A DNA stretch of 64,000 nucleotides from Hydrogenophaga sp. SL48 (GTDB lineage Bacteria > Pseudomonadota > Gammaproteobacteria > Burkholderiales > Burkholderiaceae_C): contig NZ_CP063400.1 of NCBI RefSeq assembly GCF_021729865.1, positions 4,216,001 to 4,280,000 on the forward strand, written 5' to 3'. The notes under the pieces were generated by a model. It had not been told where the DNA came from. It saw nothing but the letters and a program-made list of their open reading frames with translations, and made no database searches. A program made the translations under genes and the position numbers. Below are positions 1 to 6,543 of this stretch, piece by piece (the stretch's first letter is position 1; every line of letters begins with the position of its first letter).

Positions 1-886
1 GGTCTTTGGTGAGCACGTGGATGAAGCCGACTTCGTCAAACACCGCGCGCTGGTTGAACGGGTCCGGGCCGAGGAAACCGTCGATGTTGCCGGCGCGCAG
101 GTTGGCCACCATCTCGGCCGGCGGGATCACGCGCAGCTGCACGTCGGTGTCGGGATTCAGGCCGGCCTCGGCCAGGTAGTAACGCAACAGGAAGTTGTGC
201 ATCGAGTAGTCGAACGGAATGCCGAACTTGAAGCCCTTCCAGTTCTTCGGGTCGCGGTTGTCCTTGTGTTTGAGCGCGAGCGTGATGGCCTGGCCGTTGA
301 TGTTCTGGATGGTGGCCACGTTCATGGGCGTGGCGTTGCTGCCCAGCCCCATGCTGATGGCCAGCGGCATGGGCGAGAGGAAGTGCGAGGCGTCGTATTC
401 CTTGTTGATCATCTTGTCTCGCACCAGCGCCCAACCCGCGGTCTTGGTGACCGACACGTTGAGGCCCTGCTTGCTGTAGAAGCCCAGCGGGTGCGCCATG
501 ATCAGCGGCGTGGCGCAGGTGATCGGGATGAAGCCGATCTTGAGGTCGGTCTTCTCCAGCGCGCCCTGCTTCTCTTGCGCCATGGCCTGCAGGCTCGCCA
601 CCGGCAGCACGCTGGCGATGGCTGCCATGGCCGTGCCCTTGCCGACCGCGCGCAGGAAGCGGCGGCGCTCTTCGTCTTGCGGGAAGAGGGCCTTGACCAG
701 CGTGGCCTCGATGAAGGCGTTGCTGTAGGCCTCGAACTCAGCAGTTTCGCTGCGCGCGCGCAGCTCGCGGGCCGCACCGTCGGCCACCGTTTCGGCGTGG
801 TGATCGGCCGGGCTGTGGTCGCGGCCACAGCTGCACTTCATCATGAGCGGACGGTCGGCGTTGTAGGGATCGAAGTATTCGGACAT
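1..886 (-). CDS. nrtA: Nitrate-type ABC transporter substrate-binding protein, Tat-exported (NrtA/CmpA family), 3' end outside window
   Basis: Partial gene; 295 codons are visible and the C-terminus lies beyond base 1. It should be the periplasmic binding protein of a nitrate/nitrite (or related oxyanion) ABC importer. The start at 886 gives an unusual leader of about 70 residues with a Cys/His-rich stretch (KCSCGRDH, residues 17-24), followed by a twin-arginine motif RRRFLR at residues 74-79 and a hydrophobic stretch, so export by Tat is expected. The body reads as an NrtA/CmpA periplasmic fold, including GNIDGFLGPDPFNQR near the window edge. A sigma-54 promoter lies 36 bp upstream, and a NarL-type regulator and kinase precede it on the same strand, fitting nitrogen-controlled nitrate assimilation. 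The exact ligand cannot be read from this part. Confidence 0.85.
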   Translation of the reverse strand, partial: MSEYFDPYNADRPLMMKCSCGRDHSPADHHAETVADGAARELRARSETAEFEAYSNAFIEATLVKALFPQDEERRRFLRAVGKGTAMAAIASVLPVASLQAMAQEKQGALEKTDLKIGFIPITCATPLIMAHPLGFYSKQGLNVSVTKTAGWALVRDKMINKEYDASHFLSPMPLAISMGLGSNATPMNVATIQNINGQAITLALKHKDNRDPKNWKGFKFGIPFDYSMHNFLLRYYLAEAGLNPDTDVQLRVIPPAEMVANLRAGNIDGFLGPDPFNQRAVFDEVGFIHVLTKD

Positions 887-921
887 GGCGCGCACCTATT
901 GGTTGATGACGCGGTGGGCAT

Positions 922-938
922 TGCAAGCGACGGGCCAG
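922..938 (-). promoter_or_regulatory. Sigma-54 (RpoN) promoter of nrtA
   Basis: Minus strand reads CTGGCCCGTCGCTTGCA. It has the GG-N10-GC spacing and agrees with the -24/-12 consensus YTGGCACGRNNNTTGCW at 15 of 17 positions. The -24 GG is at 936-935 and the -12 GC at 924-923, predicting a transcript start near 911, about 25 nt before the ATG at 886. This is the best of the three sigma-54 matches in the window and fits NtrC-type control. Confidence 0.75.
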
Positions 939-1002
939 ACGCGGCGCCAACACGCCGTTTGGCGCGCAACGACCGCATTTCGCCGACGCCCCACCGATGC
1001 CG

Positions 1003-1020
1003 TGTAGGGCCAGCCCTACA
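1003..1020. promoter_or_regulatory. 8-2-8 inverted repeat, candidate activator site upstream of nrtA
   Basis: TGTAGGGC-CA-GCCCTACA is a perfect 8-bp palindrome with a 2-bp spacer. It lies between the response regulator gene and nrtA, about 90-110 bp upstream of the predicted sigma-54 start, a normal distance for an enhancer site. The 2-bp spacer resembles NarL-family dimer sites, but the half-site is not the E. coli NarL heptamer and not the NtrC consensus. Which protein binds is unknown. Confidence 0.45.
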
Positions 1021-1043
1021 TTCCTGGCCGTTTCGGCGACCGC

Positions 1044-1718
1044 TCAGCCGCCAGGGCGGGTGCGCGCATGGCGCTCGGCGTACAGCGCGAGCTCCACATC
1101 GTTCTTGGTGCCGGTCTTTTCGAGGATGCGCGCACGGTAGGTGCTCACCGTGTTGGGCGCGAGCCCGAGCTGCGCACCAATTTCGCTCACGGTCCGGCCC
1201 TGCGTGAGCAGGCGGTAGACCTGGTGCTCGCGGTGCGACAGCGCTTCCGGCCCCGCCTGCGCGCCGCCCTGCCCCACCGCCGCGGCCAGCGCTTCGGCCG
1301 TGCTGGCCGTCAGGAACACGCCGCCCGCGGCCACCTTGCGCACCGCGGCCAGCATGTCGTCGGGGTCGGCGCTCTTGTTGAGGTAGCCGCTGGCGCCGAG
1401 CTTGATGCAGCGCACCGCGTACTGCTTCTCGGGGTAGGTGCTGAGCATCAGCACCGGCAGCTTCGGGTGCTCGCGCTTGATCTGCTGCAGCACGTCCAGC
1501 CCGTCGATGCCGGGCAGCGCGATGTCCAGCAGCACGAGGTCGAGGCCGGCACTGACTTGCAGCTGGGCCACCTGCGCCAGCACCTCGGGGCCGGTCTGCG
1601 CCTCGGCCACCACCCGCACGTCGGGCGCGTCGGCCAGGATCTGCTTGAGGCCTTCGCGCACGATGCGGTGGTCGTCACCGATCAGCACGCGCAGGGTTCC
1701 AGCGACCACGTCGTTCAT
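1044..1718 (-). CDS. NarL/FixJ-family response regulator
   Basis: 224 residues. It has a receiver domain (acidic pair D15-D16, phospho-acceptor D65 in LLDIALPG, conserved Ser/Thr and Lys further on) and a LuxR-type helix-turn-helix at about 155-215 (LSHREHQVYRLL, then VSEIGAQLGLAPNTVSTYR). The start overlaps the stop of the histidine kinase gene by ATGA, so the two are translationally coupled and probably form one phosphorelay. The next gene on the strand is the nitrate-type binding protein, which suggests nitrate/nitrite control, though nothing in the sequence identifies the signal. Confidence 0.9.
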   Translation of the reverse strand: MNDVVAGTLRVLIGDDHRIVREGLKQILADAPDVRVVAEAQTGPEVLAQVAQLQVSAGLDLVLLDIALPGIDGLDVLQQIKREHPKLPVLMLSTYPEKQYAVRCIKLGASGYLNKSADPDDMLAAVRKVAAGGVFLTASTAEALAAAVGQGGAQAGPEALSHREHQVYRLLTQGRTVSEIGAQLGLAPNTVSTYRARILEKTGTKNDVELALYAERHARTRPGG

Positions 1719-2917
1719 GACGGCTCCTGTCCAGGCAGGTGCAGCTGCAACCGCATCTGCGTGCCCTCGCCGGGCGCGCTGGTGATGTCAATCTGGCCGC
1801 CAAAGTGCCGCGCCCGCTCGCGCATGCCCATCACCCCGTAAGCGTCGCCGGCCTCGAAGGCCTGCGCCGGCGCGCCCACGCCGTCGTCCTGCACCGTGAG
1901 CACCAGCCCGCCCGCGGCCACGGCGATCACCACCCGCAGGTGCCGGGCCTGCGCATGGCGGCCCACGTTGCTCAGCATCTCCTGGAAGATGCGGAACACC
2001 GCCATGGCCAGCGGCTCCGGCGGCTCGGGCGTGTCATCCACGGCCATGCACCAGTCCAGTGCCAGCTCGGCCGAGGCCACGAACTCCTGCGCCTGCCACT
2101 CCAGCGCCGCCCACAGGCCCTGGTGGTCGAGGATGCTGGGGCGCAGGTCGGTGATGATGCGGCCCACGTTGTCGACCGCGTTCTCGATCAGGCGGCTCAT
2201 GTTCTGGCACTTGCAGCGCATGCGGCCGCGCATGTCCTCGGCCGCCTCGGGGCTGCGCTGCGTCTGTTCGGACAGGCGCTTGTCCATCCAGTTCACGTCC
2301 ATCTTGAGCGCCACCAGCAGGCTACCCAGCTCGTCGTGCACCTCGCGCGCGATGCGGGTGCGCTCGTCCTCGCGCACGGTTTCCGACCAGGCCGCCAGCT
2401 CGCGCACCTGCCGCAGCGCAGTTTCCAGCGCCAGCGTGCGCTCCCGCACGCGCTCTTCCAGCTGGTCCTTGGCGCGCTGCAGCGCGTCGGCCGCGCGGCG
2501 GCGCTCGGTGATGTCGACAAAGGTCACCACCGCGCCGCGCACCTGGGCGTCTTCAATCACCGGGTGGCTGGAGTACTCGACCGGAAAGGCCGCGCCGTCG
2601 CGGCGCCAGAACACCTCGCTGTCGATGCGGCAGGGCAGGCCGCGGCGGAAGGCGTTGAAGATCGGGCACTCGGCCTCGGGGTAGGGCGAGCCGTCCGGGC
2701 GGGCGTGGTGCGTGAGCTCGTGCATGTTGCGCCCGATCACCTCGTGCGGCTCGTAGCCGATCAGCCGGGCGCCCGCCGGGTTGATAAACACGCAGGCGCC
2801 GTCCAGGTCCACCCCGTAGATGCCTTCGCCGGTGGAGGCCAGCAGCAACGCCACCGGGTCGCGCCAAGACCCGACCGCAGGCGAGCGGCTCAGCTGGGCG
2901 GGGGCATCGAGGGTCAT
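1715..2917 (-). CDS. Soluble PAS-domain sensor histidine kinase (HisKA_3 / NarX-NreB class)
   Basis: 400 residues from the ATG at 2917. An in-frame start at 3028 would add 37 residues, but those reach into the divergent promoter region and do not look conserved. Domains in order: PAS at about 25-140 (EGIYGVDLDG, then RLIGYEPHEVIGRN), a coiled coil at 145-185, HisKA_3 with the phosphorylated His near 194 (REVHDELGSL), and a HATPase at about 300-395 (N box with SNVGRHAQA, G box DDGVGAP). No transmembrane segment is seen, so it should sense an internal signal through the PAS domain, possibly a cofactor-bound one. It is coupled to the response regulator gene by an ATGA overlap. Confidence 0.88.
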   Translation of the reverse strand: MTLDAPAQLSRSPAVGSWRDPVALLLASTGEGIYGVDLDGACVFINPAGARLIGYEPHEVIGRNMHELTHHARPDGSPYPEAECPIFNAFRRGLPCRIDSEVFWRRDGAAFPVEYSSHPVIEDAQVRGAVVTFVDITERRRAADALQRAKDQLEERVRERTLALETALRQVRELAAWSETVREDERTRIAREVHDELGSLLVALKMDVNWMDKRLSEQTQRSPEAAEDMRGRMRCKCQNMSRLIENAVDNVGRIITDLRPSILDHQGLWAALEWQAQEFVASAELALDWCMAVDDTPEPPEPLAMAVFRIFQEMLSNVGRHAQARHLRVVIAVAAGGLVLTVQDDGVGAPAQAFEAGDAYGVMGMRERARHFGGQIDITSAPGEGTQMRLQLHLPGQEPS

Positions 2918-3059
2918 GACACCCCACAAGCAATCGATGTGCCCGGGCGCTCCCGGTGCCACGCGCCCGCAGCCCACCCACGCAAACCCTGAGCCCGGCA
3001 CCCCGTCCGCCCATACATAATTGATCACTGATATTTAACCGCGCCCTGCGCCCGCTCCC

Positions 3060-3989
3060 ATGAACCCTCGCTCCTTTGCCCCGCTGCTCTGCGCCCTCTG
3101 GGTCGGCCTCACCGGGGTCGCCCACGCGGCCGAGGTGAGGTTCCAGCCGGTCGCCCCGGGCGTCTACGCCTTCATCGGTGAAAAGTCCGGCCGCACCCAT
3201 GGCAACGAAGGCCTGAACGCCAACATCGGCCTGGTGGTCACGCCGGCTGGCGCGCTGCTGATCGACAGCGGCGCCAGCCTCCAGGGCGCCCAGCAGATCC
3301 AGGCGGCGGTGAAGCAGGTCACCGACCAGCCGGTGAAGTGGGTCATCAACACCGGCGGGCAGGACCACCGCTGGCTGGGCAACGGCCACTTCGCCGCCCA
3401 GGGCGCCGAGGTGATCGCGCACGCCAGCGCCCGGGCCGACATGCTCGCGCGCGGTGGCGACCACATCGCCAGCCTGAAGAACGAGCTGAAAGAGAAGCTC
3501 GACGGCACCGTGCCCACGCTGCCCACGCGCTGGCTGAGTGGCAGCGATGAGACCCTGAACCTGGGCGGCGTATCCGTTGAGGTGAAGCACCGCGGCGGCG
3601 CCCACACGCCGGGCGACCTGATGGTCTGGCTGCCGCAGCAGAAGCTGGTGTTCAGCGGCGACATCGTCTACGTCGACCGCATGCTGGGCGTGATCCCGGT
3701 CAGCCACACCGGCCGCTGGCTCGCGAGCTTCGCCGCGCTGGAGGCGTTGCAACCGGCGCGCATCGTGCCCGGTCACGGCGACGTGTGCGATCTACCGAAA
3801 GCCCAGACGCAGACGCGCAACTACCTGCAAGCCCTGCGCACGCACATGAAGCAAGCCGTGGAGAACGGCGACGACATCGGCGCCGCCATCAAGGCATTCG
3901 ACGCCCAGCCGTGGATGACCCTGCTCAACGCCGCCGAGCTGCACCCGGGCAACGCGAGCCGCACCTACCTGGAGCTGGAGCGGGAGTGA
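3060..3989 (+). CDS. Periplasmic MBL-fold metallo-hydrolase-like protein with an incomplete HxHxDH motif
   Basis: 309 residues with a clear signal peptide (cleavage likely after residue 23, GVAHA). The fold belongs to the metallo-beta-lactamase superfamily and resembles the quinoprotein-relay/SoxH-like group. The first metal motif, normally HxHxDH, is here NTGGQDHR at residues 97-104: both leading histidines are missing and only D102-H103 remain. The other ligands are present: H182 in AHTPGD, D201 in FSGD, H239 in PGHGD. The second metal site could therefore still form while the three-His site could not. The gene starts 142 bp from the divergent kinase gene and converges with the methyltransferase gene. 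Substrate unknown. Confidence 0.82.
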   Translation: MNPRSFAPLLCALWVGLTGVAHAAEVRFQPVAPGVYAFIGEKSGRTHGNEGLNANIGLVVTPAGALLIDSGASLQGAQQIQAAVKQVTDQPVKWVINTGGQDHRWLGNGHFAAQGAEVIAHASARADMLARGGDHIASLKNELKEKLDGTVPTLPTRWLSGSDETLNLGGVSVEVKHRGGAHTPGDLMVWLPQQKLVFSGDIVYVDRMLGVIPVSHTGRWLASFAALEALQPARIVPGHGDVCDLPKAQTQTRNYLQALRTHMKQAVENGDDIGAAIKAFDAQPWMTLLNAAELHPGNASRTYLELERE

Positions 3990-3995
3990 GGCGGT

Positions 3996-5027
3996 TCAGG
4001 CCGCGTTCACCGGGATCACGCGGCGCGCCGGCTTCTCCGCCCGCGCCCGCAGCTGCCCACACCCGCCGTCCACGTCCTGCCCGGCCGACTGGCGCAGCTT
4101 GGTCAGGATGCCGCGGCGGTGCAGGTGGCGCGCGATCTCTGCCGCCTTCTCCCAGCTCGGGCGCTGGAAGGGCATGCCTTCGACGGTGTTGAACGGGATC
4201 ATGTTGAGGATCGCGTACTTGCCCGTGAGCAGGCGCACGATGCCGTCCAGCTCTTCGTCGCTGTCGTTGATGCCGTCCAGCAGCGTCCACTGGTATTGAA
4301 TGGGGTAGTCGGTGGCGCGGGCGTAGGCCTCGCCCGCTTCCACCAGCGCTTCCGGCGTCATGCGCGGTGCGCGCGGCAGCAGCTTCTCGCGCAGATCGGC
4401 TTTGGTCGTGTGCAGCGAGAGCGCCAGCGCGGGCTTGACCGGGCCTTTGGGCAGGGTCTCGAACACCCGCGGGTCGCCCACGGTGGAGAACACCAGGTTC
4501 TTGTGGCCGATGTTGCCGGCCGTGCCCAGCAGCTCGATCGCCTCCATCACGTTGTCGAGGTTGTGCGCGGGCTCGCCCATGCCCATGAACACCACCTTCT
4601 TCACCGGCCGCAGGCTGCGCGCCAGCGCCACCTGCGCCACGATCTCGGCGCTGCCCACCTGGCGGATCAGGCCGGTGGTGCCGGTCATGCAGAACACGCA
4701 GCCGACCGCGCAGCCGATCTGCGTCGAGACACACACCCCGTCGCGCGGCAGCAGCACGGTCTCGACCATCTGCCCGTCGGCCAGCTTCACCAGCAGGCGC
4801 TCCGAGCCGTCTTCGCCGGGGTGGCGCGATTCGATGCGCGCGAGCCCGGCCAGATCGGCCTCGATGGCGGGCAGCTCGGCGCGCAGCGTGGCGGGCAGGA
4901 AGTGTTCAATCTGCCGCTTGCCCGCCGTCTGCGGCAGGGCGTTGCTCCAGAGGCGGAGCACGCGGTGTTCATGTTTGGGCAGGGCGCCGAGCGCGCGCAG
5001 GCGCTCGCGCAGGGTCTGGATGCGCAT
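3996..5027 (-). CDS. Radical SAM RNA methyltransferase of the RlmN/Cfr family
   Basis: 343 residues from the ATG at 5027. The frame is open to 5222 but the extra residues do not resemble the family. The [4Fe-4S] cluster cysteines are C106, C110 and C113 (CX3CX2C: CAVGCVFC). The two catalytic cysteines of the RlmN mechanism are also present: C99 in GVCVSTQ and C323 in DGGCGQL. Motifs GMGEPAHN and FSTVGDPRV bind SAM. It is expected to methylate an adenine of 23S rRNA and/or tRNA at C2 (or C8 if Cfr-like). It is a little short for RlmN and does not lie beside ndk or pilus genes, so it may be a second member of the family. Tail-to-tail with the MBL gene. Confidence 0.85.
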   Translation of the reverse strand: MRIQTLRERLRALGALPKHEHRVLRLWSNALPQTAGKRQIEHFLPATLRAELPAIEADLAGLARIESRHPGEDGSERLLVKLADGQMVETVLLPRDGVCVSTQIGCAVGCVFCMTGTTGLIRQVGSAEIVAQVALARSLRPVKKVVFMGMGEPAHNLDNVMEAIELLGTAGNIGHKNLVFSTVGDPRVFETLPKGPVKPALALSLHTTKADLREKLLPRAPRMTPEALVEAGEAYARATDYPIQYQWTLLDGINDSDEELDGIVRLLTGKYAILNMIPFNTVEGMPFQRPSWEKAAEIARHLHRRGILTKLRQSAGQDVDGGCGQLRARAEKPARRVIPVNAA

Positions 5028-5271
5028 GGGCTGGATTGTCGGGCATGGCCCCTGTTCAAACCGCCAGCAGCCGACGCAAGACGCCCTGCTGCGCCACCAC
5101 GACAGCCAGACCCTGGCGGCGCAAAGCTGGGGCACACGCGGTGGCTGTTCAGCGACCGGCGGAGGCAGGCGAGGTGGCGATGAAGGGTCGGTTTGAAGCG
5201 CTGGACTGAAAGCCGATGCCACGGATGTGTGACAGCATCAACGCCATTGACCCAGACTTGCGAGAAACCCC

Positions 5272-5490
5272 ATGAAAACCATCGACGAGATGCTGAACCT
5301 GGCCTTGTTGACCCCCGACGAACACCAGCAGATCAGCCGCTGGATCGCGCAGGCCGACACGCCCGATGAGATTCTGAAGATGCCGCCCTTGCTGTGGCGC
5401 GCCGTCGAACGGGCCAGCACGGTCATGGGCATCGACGAAGATCTGATGCGCCCGCCGGCGCTGGATGCGGACGACCTGGTTGGCCGATAG
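5272..5490 (+). CDS. Small hypothetical protein
   Basis: 72 residues, acidic, mostly helical by composition, with no signal peptide and no membrane segment. I do not recognise the family. Start: ATG at 5272, preceded by a weak purine-rich stretch (GAGAAACCCC). The codon pattern is normal for the genome and a hairpin follows the stop, which supports a real short gene. It stands alone between the methyltransferase gene (opposite strand) and an integron cassette. Confidence 0.5.
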   Translation: MKTIDEMLNLALLTPDEHQQISRWIAQADTPDEILKMPPLLWRAVERASTVMGIDEDLMRPPALDADDLVGR

Positions 5491-5510
5491 GCGACGCGCC
5501 GGGCGGTTGG

Positions 5511-5530
5511 CTGGCCGATTCACCGGCCAG
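5511..5530 (+). terminator. Hairpin 3' of the small gene
   Basis: CTGGCCG and CGGCCAG form a 7-bp stem with a 6-nt loop, 21 bp after the stop codon. There is no T-run, so an intrinsic terminator is only possible. Confidence 0.3.
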
Positions 5531-5595
5531 GACGGTCGGGGCGGGCATGTTGCTCTTCGGCCAGGAGCGACCGACCCTCCGTCGCAGAAGCAGAC

Positions 5596-5667
5596 GTTCA
5601 ACGTTTGACATGAGGGGCGGGCAAGGGCGATAGTCCTTGGACGTCCCTCTCGATGGAAGGGTTAGGC
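5596..5667 (-). other. Integron attC recombination site
   Basis: On the minus strand the site opens with the R'' box GCCTAAC (5667-5661) and closes with the R' box GTTGAAC (5602-5596), fitting RYYYAAC and GTTRRRY. The 72-bp element contains imperfect inverted L boxes (CATCGAGAGG near the 5' end, CCTCATGTCAAAC near the 3' end), as expected for a folded attC hairpin. Translating it gives the NPSIERD...APHVKR type peptide often mis-annotated in Comamonadaceae genomes. R' does not pair well with R'' as the site stands, but joining GTT to the AGGC at the cassette's other end restores GTTAGGC, the perfect partner of GCCTAAC. Confidence 0.85.
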
Positions 5668-6121
5668 GTCGCGCATGGCATAGCTCGGAACTGCATTTTT
5701 CGTTGGGTGACGCTACTGAAAAGCACACGAACCTCACCAGAACGTGCTGTGAGGCAGCGGGGGCTTGCACGACCTGCTTGGGTTTGCCTGGCGAGCATGC
5801 GCGAGACATGTGTGGCGGCTACTGATTGGCTACGGGTCATAGAAGCGAACTCTCGCGCGTATGTCGGCTTGCCTCTGATCGAGTTTCTACGAACGAATGT
5901 CATCGCCAAGCTCTGACTCGTATACCTCGGCCTCCCATTTGTACTTTCCGTATTGATCCTTGAAGTAGACGATGCAACCTGGTTGCCCGTCTGGGAAGGT
6001 CAATCCTTGATCAAGTTCTACAACATCGCCAACTTGCGGCGCACTTCCGTCTGCTGAACGGAAGCGCGTTGCTGGAATCTGCGCGATAAGTGGTGCCCGT
6101 TTTGTTTTCATCGACGCCTAA
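5602..6121 (-). mobile_element. Solitary integron gene cassette
   Basis: 520 bp bounded on the minus strand by G^TTAGGC (core at 6122-6116) and the end of the attC (5602). It carries one gene starting 10 nt inside the core, the standard cassette layout. Base composition is visibly less GC-rich than the flanks. There is no integrase gene in the window and no second attC nearby, so this is a lone cassette: either the remnant of an array or an insertion at a secondary site. Removing it would give a junction reading CACGTTGAACG on the minus strand. About 220 bp between the cassette gene and the attC show no convincing gene. Confidence 0.8.
5887..6111 (-). CDS. Cassette-borne small hypothetical protein
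   Basis: 74 residues, the only credible gene in the integron cassette. ATG at 6111, 5 nt after the core site GTTAGGC. There is no Shine-Dalgarno sequence between core and ATG, as is common for cassette genes that rely on an upstream leader. The N-terminus is basic (MKTKRAP); the rest is a compact acidic beta-rich domain (VGDVVELDQGL, GCIVYFKDQYGKYKWEAEV). No signal peptide or membrane segment. I do not recognise the function; cassette proteins of this size are often toxin, antitoxin or small-ligand proteins, but nothing here proves that. Confidence 0.65.
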   Translation of the reverse strand: MKTKRAPLIAQIPATRFRSADGSAPQVGDVVELDQGLTFPDGQPGCIVYFKDQYGKYKWEAEVYESELGDDIRS

Positions 6122-6180
6122 CGTGATGTATCCCGCAGAACCTGCGGGATAAGCTGGGCGGTGCGGGATATTCTGGCCAC
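6118..6180 (-). CDS. Possible 20-residue leader peptide ending in the cassette core site
   Basis: GTG at 6180 with a good Shine-Dalgarno GGAGG 6 nt upstream; 20 codons; the TAG stop lies within the GTTAGGC core, and the cassette gene starts 6 nt later. This arrangement resembles ORF-11 in attI1 of class 1 integrons, which helps translation of a first cassette lacking its own ribosome site. The reading frame runs through a hairpin. A chance ORF of 20 codons is not excluded. Confidence 0.3.
   Translation of the reverse strand: MARISRTAQLIPQVLRDTSR
6129..6151. repeat. Perfect 10-bp inverted repeat beside the cassette, with a third half-copy
   Basis: TATCCCGCAG-AAC-CTGCGGGATA forms a 10-bp stem with a 3-nt loop, starting 7 bp outside the cassette core. 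The half-site TGCGGGATA occurs again at 6162-6170. It could be a protein-binding site, part of an attI-like region, or a transcript hairpin. Confidence 0.55.
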
Positions 6181-6543
6181 TCAATTCCTCCAAAAACACA
6201 ACCAAATCAACGTATTACGCGTGACATACCTGACTTTCATACAGGTATAAGTAAACCATGAAACCCGGCAACATCCCTCACTCCAGAGCGGGCCTAAAGG
6301 ACGGTGCCCCGGGACGTGACAGGTAAGCAGCATGAAGTTGAAAGCCCGCATGGGGTCGAAACCCCATCCATCACCTGGGCGCCTGCCAGCGGCTGCGCGC
6401 AGCGCTGGGCACCGCATCACACACACTCCGCGTGATGGCCCATCCGCTTCTTGGGCGGCGTGTGCTGCGGGTCAGGACGGTGCCCCTTCGACGACACAAA
6501 CCGGCGGGCAGACGGACAATGCGCGTCTTCAGGAGGCCCCACG
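6181..6543. other. Intergenic region upstream of the pirin pair
   Basis: No convincing gene. The left part (6181-6260) is AT-rich compared with its surroundings and may hold promoters for the leader and cassette (minus) strand. The 12-mer GGACGGTGCCCC occurs twice in direct orientation (6299-6310 and 6475-6486), purpose unknown. The right end carries the strong ribosome site AGGAGG for the first pirin. Confidence 0.4.

Noticed and set aside
2918..3028. N-terminal extension of the PAS kinase
   Set aside because: In frame but overlapping the divergent promoter region, with a composition unlike the rest; ATG at 2917 fits the PAS domain start better.
5028..5222. 65-residue N-terminal extension of the RlmN-type methyltransferase
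   Set aside because: Trp/Cys/Pro-rich non-family sequence; the family N-terminus begins at 5027.
5598..5909. Minus-strand ORF of 103 codons overlapping the cassette gene end and the attC
   Set aside because: Its C-terminal NPSIERD...HVKR is the translated attC itself, a known type of false annotation; the rest has no support.
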